Assembly: GCF_021347895.1 (NCBI RefSeq)
Contig: NC_067127.1
Span: forward strand, 18,944,984 to 19,008,983
Origin: Acanthochromis polyacanthus
Taxonomy: Eukaryota; Chordata; Actinopteri; Pomacentridae
DNA: 64,000 nt
Reading direction: 5' to 3'
Shown: positions 53,901-64,000 of the stretch, one piece after another
Layout: every line of letters starts with the position of its first letter
Numbering within the stretch: the first letter of the stretch is position 1
The notes under the pieces: model-generated
The model's input: only the letters and a program-made list of their open reading frames with translations
Told to the model about the DNA's origin: nothing
The model's database searches: none
Made by a program: the position numbers and the translations under genes

Positions 53901-56140
53901 ATTAAAGTCCCGTTTTCCTGTACGTGGTGACTATAAGTTGAGTATTCTTATTTTAATAAAAAATACTTATCACACTATTTTTATCTCAACCAACTCAGGA
54001 GAAAATATCAGACTCCTTAGCGGAGTTAGCTTACTTGCTAACTTTGTAGCTGCTACTGTTGCTGGGAAAGGGTTACCTCATTTACCTCATTCAGGTTCCC
54101 TGAAGGTTCGTTTTTGTAACTTTGAGGGAACATTCCTAGCATGTTTACTGCACTTCCCTCAACTGAAATGTCCCAAACCATAATTTTGGAATGTTTTTGG
54201 AATTTCACTTTTGGGGAAACATACAGCCAGTGGGTTTATGGTTCCCTGACCACACCACTATAATCGGCAACTCTGCTATTGTTTAGTTGGGATCAAGATT
54301 TCTAATTTTGTAGATTTATAATATTACTGTAACTCACTCTTACCTTTAAATATATATGGCTCCACTCACCTGACTATTTGAAAACGGTTTTCAACAATTT
54401 TCTGGGAATAGTTTAAGGATGCAGGATGAGGGAACCAAGACTTGGAACATTTTGGGAACATTAAACAAATATATGGAGAGTCTTAACACTGTTGGTTTAG
54501 TTCTGAATTGCATTTTTCCAATGTGGGCCAAAACATTTTCACAAAATTGGGCAACATTAGAGACATGCAGAGAACACTCCTCTGACTCTCAGCAATATGT
54601 TTGCAAAACATTCCCTTAACATTCCCTGAGTATTACATGACTTGATAGAAGGCACCATTAAAGCTGTATTTTTGTTTAAACATTACAAAAATGCACTTTA
54701 CAGCTCATTGTTTTGATATGTTTTGCTATGCTCCATTGTTACTATAAAACATTGATTTATGAATGTTATAAATATTGATTTATAAAGCTTATATTGATTT
54801 ATAAATGCGCACAAGATGTGCTTTTTTTATCTGATGAGGTCTGTGATCATTATTTAACATGTTACTTGAATGTATTTGCCAGCTGGGGTCAGATCAGATG
54901 CACAAAAATATCTGTTGAGACATTTCACAGAATCCCATATTTACAATACCACAACTGAGTCTCAGTAATATGTCTATATGAAATGTGACTTAACTGAGCG
55001 CGTGTCTTAGTCGTAACTTCTCATGGTTAAAAGGCTTTACTTCTGGTTTCACGGTTAATATGGAACCCAGTAATATGCTTCACAAAGCCTCAGACCACTA
55101 AGAGTCTTTTCTTGTTTAAGAGTTTTGATGACCTCTGTCACATCTGAGAAGATGCAGACCTCAATCTCTGAGACATAAGTCGTGGGAAACACACTTCATG
55201 GTCGTGGTCCGAAAATACAAAAAAAATGTGGAAGAAAGTTTACATTTTTCACCTAAAACAGTAGAAGCATATAGTCAGCTGTAAACGAGAACGAAAATCA
55301 ACCTGAACGAGTGCATTAATCTTGACAACAGACAACATTTCACACAGTAAAATCTGTTTAGAGTTTTAACTATGCATCTATATAATGAATTATAAAATGA
55401 ATAAAATATAATTACACTACCACAGATTTTTCACTTTGATGAAGTGTTTTTCAGTAAAGATTTTATCTTGAAAATTTCAACCAGAAGTCCTGTCAGGCCG
55501 CACTTTCTCACACTTTATACACATCCCTCCTCAGAAAACTTCAGAGGAGACAGTTTCTGCAGTCAGGATTCATTTATATTCAGAAGAGTGAAGTCGATTA
55601 ATTAAACTGCTGTATGCCTCATGGGATGAAAGTGAGAAAAAAGTTTTCACTTACATAAAGATGTTGGGTGAAGGCCACCTTTGAAGGACAAACAGAGAAT
55701 ATAGAGCACCATCAAGTGACCAAACTGTGTAACACAGTTAAAAATCAAGTACCCAGTAAAAACAAGGACAGTTTCAAGTTTATAAAATTAACATATTATC
55801 ATTGTTCATTATGAAATTCAGACAAACACTGATGTATAACAACATGTTAATTTGTCAAGACACACATGACTGAGATAATCATTTAAGGCATATAATTGTG
55901 ACAGGAACTGAGGTAAAATAAGTACATAGAATATTGTTACAAAAACTCACAATTAAGTAGAAACACAAACAGGAATATCTAATATATTTTTCTAAAGTCA
56001 CTGCTCAGTCTAAAGGACATTCCAGCACATGGAAATAACACAATTAAAATTAAAAATACAACAAATAATTACCCTATTTTCAGTATCTCAACACAAAACC
56101 CCACAATAACAACAACTAAGTCCTGAAAACCTAAATTCCT
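53901..56140. other. Intergenic between sorbs1 and the upstream gene
   Basis: 54080-54650 repeatedly uses GGGAACATT/AATGTTCCC-like words (AACATTCCTAGCATG, ACATTTTGGGAACATT, AAACATTCCCTTAACATTCC), probably a degraded DNA repeat. No exon seen. Confidence 0.4.
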
Positions 56141-56146
56141 TTTATT
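56141..56146 (-). terminator. Candidate polyadenylation signal of the upstream gene
   Basis: Minus-strand AATAAA about 350 bp after the stop codon at 56493. Other AATAAA-like words occur in this AT-rich DNA. Confidence 0.3.
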
Positions 56147-56492
56147 ATTAAGATACTTAACAAGTCTCATGGTAAAGTTTCTTACGGTAAAAACAGGCCA
56201 TAAAACATATACTGAGTATTGCAGAATCACTCATACAGAAATAAACAGACCCACACACACACACACATTCAGAGAAATATTATGAATAGAATTACTCTGT
56301 TAAGGCAAAGTGATGCATACAAATAATAATAAAAGCAAAAAACAAACTGTAAAACTCTCTTTTCACGGATTCATCTTGTTTAATTCTGACAGTTGTTCAC
56401 AGCGATACACATCGTCATCTCCTCCATCCACCTTTCATAGAAATAACCCTAAACTTTAGAGATTGAACACAGACAGTGCAGATATGAGGCCA

Positions 56493-56607
56493 TCACCGCA
56501 GGCGCCGAGGTACGGGAGGCGCTGAGTCTGTCTGTCGATAGGAGGGTCTCTGAGGAAGCGCCCGAGTCGGGCAGGATATGTAGCGCTCATGAACCACCTC
56601 TGGCACC
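56493..56607 (-). CDS. Unidentified proline-rich adaptor-like gene, last exon
   Basis: 115 bp after acceptor GTTTGTCGCAG, ending with TGA at 56493-56495. Encodes VPEVVHERYISCPTRALPQR, then PSYRQTDSAPPVPRRLR. The first base completes an Arg codon (AG plus G) begun in the 59.9-kb exon. APPVPRR is a class-type SH3 ligand, and two tyrosines (ERYIS, PSYRQ) could be phosphorylated. Codon use and splice phase support a real exon. I do not recognise the gene. Confidence 0.72.
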
Positions 56608-57873
56608 CTGCGACAAACAAACATTATTGGCTCTGATGCTGCAGCAAACACACCGTGAAAGTTGGGTAAACTCTGATCTGCAATTTATGATCACCACTAA
56701 GTAAAAGAGACAGATAAACAAAACAGCATTTAACAAGAAACAGCTATCATGTCATATATGTTACTGTCCAGACTTTGAAAACCAGTGTTTCATATCCTGA
56801 ACCATTTATTTATCCACTGTAATGTTATAGTTAACATTTGGGTACACTTCACTCACCCTGGTAAGCAAGTCACAGAATTATACGCTGGTTAGATAAATAT
56901 ATGAAGTATGCTTTTATGTTTTTATCACTTACAATTATTGCTACAATAAACGGTTTATAATTATTGGAAACAATTGTAATTATTACAAATGTAATTTTTT
57001 TAACAAATACAAATATGTCATTTTTAGTTAAACTGTAATCTGATAAAACAATTGCAATTATATTATTTAAAAATATAAAACATAATATCTAAAAATCTCA
57101 AGTTTTATTTTTAAATTGCTTGTCTGAACTTCCACACAAAAGTTACTTAAGATTATCAGGCTGGCGGGGAAACTGTGGAACAAATAAATGCTTCTTTTCT
57201 GTGACTATTTTATTCATAAAATTCTTGCAATAAAACCTACTGTACATGTCACCAAAAAATAGGAATACTGCGCTTTTCATTCACAGTTCACAAGTGCTGC
57301 TGCTGTTCTTTTTGTTTGTTTGTTTTTAGCTTTCATTGATATGAGAACTCATCCACTTTAAATATAATCATTTGTATAAATTTAAGAGTTTGTACAGAAA
57401 TTACTATTATTATTACTATTTTAAAAATAAAAATAGTCCACTTACAGTTTGTTTTATAATAACTGAACATGTAAAAAGCATAGACAGCATTTCTATACCA
57501 CATTGAAAAGTTAAAAAGTCATATTCTTATTTTAAATAAACAGTTATTGTGTGATGTGTACTGAGTCAATAATATGAACATCCTCTGGAATATGAAAAGG
57601 TATCATAACATTCTGTTTCGCATTTTCGCTGGACTGTGGTCGTTTTATGTCGCTTTTTAATTTAAATGGATTTTTAGTGTTACATTAAATGTGCCCTGTA
57701 TTTTTGATATTCCACCTGTTAGAGCACCAGAAGTTGTGAGGCACTGAGGGAAGTCTAGAGATGGTTTCCAGAAATCAAATAACACACAAAAAACTGTTAC
57801 ATAACATGTATTTTAGCCCTAATGATCAAAAAAGATTATAAAAGAAAAGAAAAGAAAAGAAAAAGAAACAGTC

Positions 57874-57916
<43 letters not shown>

Positions 57917-60900
57917 ACTACTACTACTACTTGACTGTGTAGTGTTGTTAGAAGTGGCGGTATAGGCAGATAATAAACAGAGTAGAAGTAATCAGAAGCA
58001 AAAATAGTTGAAAGTCAACAGCTGAAAACGAAAAGAAGAAGAAGAAACAAACTTTGTCTATTAATGAGAGAAAAATAGTCTTCAGGAACTGCTTTAAATC
58101 GGGAAAACCGTAATTATTTAAAGATACCAAAAGAAGCATAAACAGCTGATCAGTCATGCGATCATTGCCGGTACGTCAGAATGTATTCAGAAAGGTTTTC
58201 CAATAAAGCTCTTATGCTATTTTTTGAACAGCTTAAAGCAAGCGTAAAAATTTTATTGTGAAATTGGGTATGTTTAGTAAGTGTTGGAATTTCCATTAAC
58301 TTTTACAGGAATACTTCAAAATGCACACTAAAACCATGTCACAGCAAGTGTTTGAATGCTTCTAGGTCGCTGAGGTTTGGAGTCACCGATACTTTGGAGG
58401 GTGGGGAGATAAATAGTTTGGGAACACCTGTGATATGTTACTGTACTGATTATTTGGTATTTAACTGTATTAATCACACAGTGTTATCTGGTTGCTGACA
58501 GATAATACTGTATCACATCGTCCTTGTCAATTGTATGTACATGTACAGTCTTATTTTAAACTTTTCGTTTAAAATAAGTTCATGCAAAGCCTCAAAATGA
58601 AGAAAAAAAGGTCTCGATAAGATCTCACAGTGCCATGAAATTAGCAAGAAAAAAAACTGCACAGGCAGATTTTATCACATTATTTCCGGCACCTCAAACT
58701 TTCTTTCTTTACAGTGTATTGAAACTAAATCTCCCAATACTAAAACCGACAGAAATCGAATTGCCTGCTTTTCTCAAACGCTTCCTCAACACTAAAGCTC
58801 AAATTTTAACTGCATTGTGAAGTTGTGGGGATTTCAATATTTTGCTAATGTCAAAGGTCAGATATGTAATTGCCATATTTTCCTTTCATCATTGTAAATT
58901 TAAGTTCACAAAAAGCAAGTTTGTTCATACACAACGACACCACAAACAAGCAATTAGACATGTACTGTATTTTAATATAGACGACCGTTCAAAAGTTTGG
59001 GGTCACCCAGGCAACTTCATGTTTTCCACGAAAACTGACATTTTTATTCATGTGCTAATTTAATCACACAAGGGTTTTCTAATCATCAGTTAGCCTTTCA
59101 ACACCATTAGCTAACACAATGTAGCATTAGAACACAGTAGTGATGGTTGCTGGAAATGTTCCTCTGTACCCCTATGGAGATATTCCATTAAAAATCAGCT
59201 GTTTCCAGCTAGAATAGTCATTTACCACATTACTAATGTCTAGACTGTATTTCTGATTAAATTAATGTTATCTTCATTGGAACAACTGCTTTACTTTCAA
59301 AAATAAGGACATTTCTAAGTGACTCCAAAACTTTTGAACGGTAGTGTACGTGTCATGTTCAACAGCTGAACAAATGAAAAGTGTATCAGAGTTTAAACCT
59401 GACATGCTGCTGTTGCCCACACGACCTTTTAAAGCGATAAGAGACGCAGAGCCTCTATCAGTTCAAGTTATCAGCCTGCACAGCTTCACAAATTTACAAG
59501 AATTCATTTCAGGCATAGCAACAAAAAAGAAACTACTTTTAGAATTACTTTGAACTTTTCTTTCAGCGCTGTTCTCGGTAGAAGCTGTCACCTCTGTGTA
59601 TGGAAGTTATTTCTGTGTTTACATCAACGCCCCCTTTACTTTCTCACCCTGGCTTCCTCTGTAGCTCACAGCTGTGAATCACTGGTGGGTGAACGTTTCC
59701 TCTTTATCGTTTATTGCCTCACTCGTTGTTACTTGTACATTTTTTAATGGTCTCTCTGTCTGTTTCTGTCACACTTTATCACACATTTATGATATCTGTG
59801 CTTGTATTTTATTTTCTATTAGGCATAGAGACAGTGCAATATAATATATTTGCGAGACTGCATTGCTTTGTGCACAAACAGCATCAGTGATGTGACTCAC
59901 TGCGTGTTAAACTGACCTTTCAGGGATCCGTGGAGGAATCCTGGGTGGAGGAATGTGGGGCGCAGCGTCGGATGGTCGTGGAGGTCGCGGTGGAGGAGGG
60001 AAATTTTCTATTGCCTCCTTGAAAAAAAAAAATCTAATGTGTGACTTCACTTCCAAATAAAACGGTGACCAGTCTAATAAACACTCTTTCCTGTCTATCA
60101 CTTTTACACATTTGGAAGTGGTTTCTATAAAAATAATCACTTCCTACTTTAAAATGGTTTAAATGTAACTTGTCCCTGTCTCTCTGACTCTCTCTCTTCA
60201 ACCCCTCTTCCTCATTCACTGCAGCTGGAGCACACCAGCTCACCCGTGACTCTGCTCAAACACCGTAAAACAGCTATATGATACACACTTGTTGTACTGA
60301 AGTAATTTCTATCCACAAACTAACTCTTTAGAAGACAAAGGCACAAAAAGGGATAGATTCCTTTGGGTTTGTTACATATGAAACCCCGGCTGTCTGATCC
60401 TGTGTTGTTGAGATTGTCGTCAGTTCACTGCAATTTCAAAGTGGATATGCTCACATGATGTTGATTGTGTTAATCCCATTGGCAGTCATCTCCTAAATTA
60501 ATTTAATTAATCGTCAGAGAATCACTGAACCAGCTCTCCATCTAACGGCTCACAGGTTCCTGCAGCCCAGAGGGATCTAACCCAGGTGGGATTCTGAGGA
60601 ACGATTAAGCTGGTCGTCGAGGAAATTCGCTTAGCTACTAACTGCTTTCTTCGAGACGCCTATCCCGCTTCCTCTGATAATTGATCTAAACTGAGTAGCC
60701 ACTTTTGATTGGTTAAATTCATTTACCAGTCCCATCTGTTAACGGCAGCTCTCCTCTTAGCGGATTTGGCACTTGTTAGATTGCTGGACGTACAATTTAG
60801 ACGTCTGGACATGAATAACCCCATGCATAAGGTTAAAAAAGGCCACCCACAGCAGCAAAGACTTAAGTAACCTTTCAGAACGTGTTTAGTTGTAATGCAC

Positions 60901-61742
60901 ACATTAACCTGACTTTTTACCACCAGAGAAAATATATACGTGATTAATCACCGTGATAGGGATAAAGTGAATTTCCAATCAGTTAACTTTAATTGCAGGA
61001 CAAATGTTTTTTATAATATTTCAGCAGGGGCGCAGCATAAGCTCATAAATCACAAAACTCAATGAGACTGATTCAAAACACAAACATTAATATTCTTCCA
61101 ATTGATTAACGCAACTCATGAATGGAACTATGCTTACTGCATTCATGATATGTCTCTTAAGACATACAAAACATTGTATAGACATGTTAATGAGGTGAAA
61201 AGCATGATTTTAATCAGAAGGGGCTTTCAAGACCAACTGAATAATTAAATATTAAAAAAAAATCTGTCAGTGTATTCATTAAATGGCTGTCACTTGCTTC
61301 ATTACATATAAGACTCTTGTGATATGAGTAGTGGTTTCATTTAGTGTGTAAAAACGGAAATCTTCAGAAAGAACACCCCGGCTCTGATTATACCCAAATG
61401 ATTTTGAAGCAACGACGCCAAGATTTTACAACAGAGAAACACATGTTCTAAATTCTAAAATATAAGTTTATCTATACTTTAGGTAATAAAAAAATGAAAG
61501 TAGGTGGTAAAAAAATAGTGCAGCATCACAAGAGAACTTGAACTCTGAGTTTACATCAAAAAGCTGTGATGAACTGTCAGGGGCAGCACTTTGTCATGCA
61601 AGTCTGAGTGAAGATTACACCTTCCACAGGCCATGAAGATGCAAATGCTGCCATCACTAACTGGGACTCACCTCAAAGTCGGGCTCTGTCCCGCTGCTGT
61701 AGCTAAAAGTGCTGTGAGTGCTCAGTCGGTTGCTCTCCGTGC
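56493..61742 (-). CDS. 3' part of an unidentified minus-strand gene (three exons)
   Basis: Three consecutive exons with exact phases (61672-61742, 59917-60017, 56493-56607) encode about 95 residues: TESNRLSTHSTFSYSSGTEP-DFE, EAIENFPPPPRPPRPSDAAP-HIPPPRIPPRIPE, and the VPEVVHERYIS tail. Composition (Ser/Tyr-rich, then polyproline with PPRPPRP and IPPRIPER) suggests the flexible C-terminus of a cytoplasmic signalling adaptor or exchange factor that binds SH3 domains. The 5' part lies beyond the right edge of the window or in exons I could not see. Same orientation as sorbs1, whose leader exon starts about 2.8 kb downstream. Confidence 0.65.
57836..57916. repeat. AAAGA/GAAA microsatellite
   Basis: AAAAGAAAAGAAAAG units turn into a pure (GAAA)n run at about 57874-57916, followed by a (CTA)n run (57917-57930). 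Confidence 0.92.
58620..58976 (+). repeat. Composite repeat unit B
   Basis: Begins near CTGCACAGGCAGATTTTATC and ends near TGTACTGTATTTTAATATAG. Shares its right half with unit A (complement of 44907-45060) and its whole length, at lower similarity, with unit C (62300-62625). A Tc1-like miniature element follows immediately. Confidence 0.6.
58977..59346 (-). mobile_element. Tc1/mariner-like miniature element, AAAGTTTGGGGTCAC family, copy 2
   Basis: Ends GACCGTTCAAAAGTTTGGGG and, at the far side, AAAACTTTTGAACGGTAGTG. The interior is the reverse complement of copy 1 (CCATTAGCTAACACAATGTA, GTTCCTCTGTACCCCTATGG, TGTTTCCAGCTAGAATAGTC). Non-coding. Confidence 0.75.
59917..60017 (-). CDS. Upstream gene, proline-rich exon
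   Basis: 101 bp, acceptor TTTTTTTTTCAAG, donor GTCAGT. Encodes EAIENFPPPPRPPRPSDAAP then HIPPPRIPPRIPE plus AG. 16 of 33 residues are proline, with PPRPPRP and PPPRIPPR ligands. Joins the last exon through a split Arg codon. Confidence 0.72.
60018..61671 (-). other. Intron of the upstream gene
   Basis: No repeat or exon recognised. Confidence 0.4.
61672..61742 (-). CDS. Upstream gene, Ser/Tyr-rich exon
   Basis: 71 bp, acceptor TTCACACCAG, donor GTGAGT. Encodes TESNRLSTHSTFSYSSGTEP then DFE, ending in phase 0 to join the proline-rich exon. It begins with two bases of a split codon, so at least one more exon lies upstream. Confidence 0.68.
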
Positions 61743-62299
61743 CTGGTGTGAAGACAAAAGGAGGTTAATCTGGCAAGAAAACACGTGATTTCAAGTTTGT
61801 TTGAGGTTCGTGCTTGTGGTGAACTGTGTCGTAACAGTACTTCGCCAAATGTGGGTAAAAACGTCTTGTGAAGTCTCAAAACAAAGACGCTACAGTTGTA
61901 CAAAATGTCAGCAGGGAGAGGTATGAGCGACGAGAGCGAGAATGAACACAGAGACAAGTCGAGAACAGACGGAGTAATGTGAGAATCATGAGGCTGCCAG
62001 CAAATGATGCTTGAAATCCTGAGAATATATCAGCTGTTTAAAAAGCACAGTATCTGACCTTTTAGAAAAAAATCCTGAATGCAAAATAACAGTTCATATC
62101 CTTACTATTCTATCAGCTCTGTAGAAAATATAAAAAATATAAAAAATAGATTGAGTTCAGAAAAACTGCAAAGAGAACAAACAAATAATAACTATACAGT
62201 ACTGAATATTATTTATTATTCATTTTATTATTAATATTATTAATTTAATGTCTATCTGATCTTATTGAACTGGTAAAATTAAGAAAAATAAAGTGATTA

Positions 62300-62625
62300 A
62301 AAACAGTGACAAACTAGAGCAGGCCGATTTTATCACAGTCTTTGCAGATCTTTCTTTCTGGCCACAGTGTAGCCGTCTGCTGCACTTGGCATTCTGGGTA
62401 TTTCAACACTGATATCAAAGGTTAGAATTGCCATATTTCCCTGTTGCTGTTGCATTTCAAAATGAGGAAATGTTTTTGGCCATAAAATACAAAGACGTTA
62501 ATGATATTTGAAGCTACAATGGGTTGAGAGATGTGAACAAACATAAGCTTTCAAAGCAACCTGATATTCTTCATGCACAACAACGACTGACGCAGTGTGC
62601 TATAATATGCTAATATAGTTTACAA
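62300..62625 (+). repeat. Composite repeat unit C
   Basis: AGGCCGATTTTATCACAGTC, TTTCTTTCTGGCCACAGTGT, TATCAAAGGTTAGAATTGCC and TTCATGCACAACAACGACTG align in order with unit B at 58665-58960. More diverged than A and B. Directly followed by a Tc1 relic. Confidence 0.55.
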
Positions 62626-62631
62626 TAACTA

Positions 62632-62752
62632 ATCAGCCACAGCATTAAAACCTCCAACAGATGAAGTGAAAAAAAAATAGATCTTCTTGTTCTGCTGGGA
62701 AACTTGGACCTGCACAATATTAGGCAGGTGGTTTTGATGCTGATTGATGTAT
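62632..62752 (+). mobile_element. Internally deleted Tc1 relic, 120 bp
   Basis: Left end AATCAGCCACAGCATTAAAA then CC; centre TTCTGCTGGGAAACTTGG; right end CACAATATTAGGCAGGTGGT then TTTGATGCTGATTGATGT. Same family and the same retained core as the relic at 40151-40409. No transposase remains. Confidence 0.65.
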
Positions 62753-64000
62753 ACGTTTAGTTCATTTGTGTTAGGGAATTTCTGCGATGTCAGGTGAGGA
62801 AACACCGGAGGCGAACTCAGGAACACTCAGATGACTGATGTAGAGAAAAAGGCTTTACTGAATTCAGGAGAATTGACATAACAAGTGCATTGTCAGTATC
62901 AACTCTGAGGAGTCTCTCTGTCCTTGCAGGGTTTATACTGTCTGAAAGAGAAAAGAGGCAGGATCTAACCTTGTTGTTGTTGCTATATCAGCAAATAGTT
63001 GTCTGTCTGAGCAGTTGGTGTGCTTCTGTGTGTCTCCAATTGTAGTCAAGGGATGACCTTCTGTATGTTGGTTCGAAATGACCTATTACCTACAATTTTT
63101 CCTTAACAATTTGTAGTATGCTGTAATATGAAGTGTACTGTTATACATATTATCTTTCAAATAAACGTAGAACAACATCCATCTTTTATGGTACATAAAA
63201 TGAAAGATCTAGCTCTGCTGACTACAAATATTATCACTCTTTTTTTTAAATCAACCTATCTATCTTTAGGGAAATCAGAAACATCCAAAACCTTTACAAT
63301 GGGTTTCGTTGTCTATCTTTTACTGAGCAATCTTCGGAACAGAGCTTGTGTGTTTTTTTTTCTTTGTAGCTGAGTCTGGTGTATCTTCTACTAATTCAAT
63401 ATTCAAAGCTTCTTTAGAGATTTCATCTTATTTGCATTCACAGAGGGAACACTAACAGACTAAATGCGTCGTAGAAATGAGGCACAGGACTTGTCCATTA
63501 GTCAAGACATCTGTCAGAAATGCATGAAGCCGTTTTTGAATGATTTCAGCAAACATAGGTTCTAATAAATATGAATTTTCGAAAATGTCTAGAGTCAGGC
63601 CCACCCTGGCCACTAGTTAATCTAATGTTGGATTATTCCCCTGGATTTAACTTTTCCTCCCACTACTCAAGCTACACCCAGCTAGTACCACTGCAGTTTA
63701 GTGCCTCCATGTGAGCGCTCTAGTAATCCTTTCTCTCAAATCCTTGCCGAGTTCCTTCAACCGCAGATAAAAGAAATGCACAGAAAAGACCGACTGATGA
63801 TCAGAACTGGCACTTCTCGAGCCCTGTCACCTTCAACAATTTCCTCCACCTACTTGCCTGAGTAATGTGGAGGCAGGAACTCAAACGGCAGGCAGGTAGA
63901 AGCGCCATGAACAGATCACAGGGCTGCAGCGACACACACATGCTTGAAGTCGAGAGCATCTGACATACATTTAATAGGAAGTGGGAGGAGAGCCACACAA

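Larger units (their letters stand above)
56608..59916 (-). other. Intron of the upstream gene with repeats
   Basis: 3.3 kb, very AT-rich at 56.9-57.6 kb. Contains an AAAGA/GAAA microsatellite (57836-57916), composite repeat B (58620-58976) and a Tc1-like miniature element (58977-59346). Confidence 0.55.
61743..64000. other. Right edge, repeats and unique DNA
   Basis: Contains composite repeat C (62300-62625) and a deleted Tc1 relic (62632-62752). From 62753 to the end no exon of the upstream gene could be supported. Confidence 0.4.

Overview
The window is vertebrate genomic DNA, almost certainly from a ray-finned (teleost) fish. It shows short exons with GT-AG introns, a mobile-element load typical of fish (Tc1 elements with paired internal repeats, TTAA/CCCT miniature elements, hAT ends, a tRNA-derived SINE with a TGGATGG tail), and coding sequence that aligns exon by exon with a vertebrate gene. 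All identifications come from recognised motifs and splice-phase bookkeeping; no database search was run.

The main occupant is one large minus-strand gene, sorbs1 (CAP/ponsin, a sorbin and SH3 domain-containing adaptor). It runs from a GC-rich non-coding first exon near 53.6 kb down to a stop codon at 8653-8655. I could chain 28 coding exons with mutually compatible phases. A small exon with the likely start codon lies at 51.04-51.11 kb, the SoHo segment at 35.2 kb, linker exons at 22-35 kb, an unusually long optional exon at 18.9-20.35 kb, and three SH3 domains at 16.06-15.55, 15.31-14.85 and 11.30-8.65 kb. The chain gives 4413 nt (1470 residues) with the long exon and 2967 nt (988 residues) without it. 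The long exon is homologous to the neural exon of the paralogue SORBS2 and carries a His-rich run beside a C2H2-like finger that has lost its last histidine.

Upstream of sorbs1, on the same strand, the last three exons of a second gene lie between 61.74 and 56.49 kb. They encode a proline-rich, tyrosine-containing C-terminus that I could not name.

The left 5 kb downstream of sorbs1 is repeat-rich: a piggyBac-like miniature element with an (AT)35 tract, a hAT-like element filled by a minisatellite, two SINE copies, and a second piggyBac-like copy. Introns hold a near-intact Tc1 transposon with an open DD34E transposase (9352-10986), a third piggyBac-like copy beside it, an unclassified inverted-repeat element (16.95-17.6 kb), palindromic fish repeats (12, 29 and 45.5 kb), a SINE split by a deleted Tc1 relic (40.0-40.5 kb), and a composite repeat family (44.5, 58.6 and 62.3 kb). 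No tRNA, rRNA or CRISPR structure was found.
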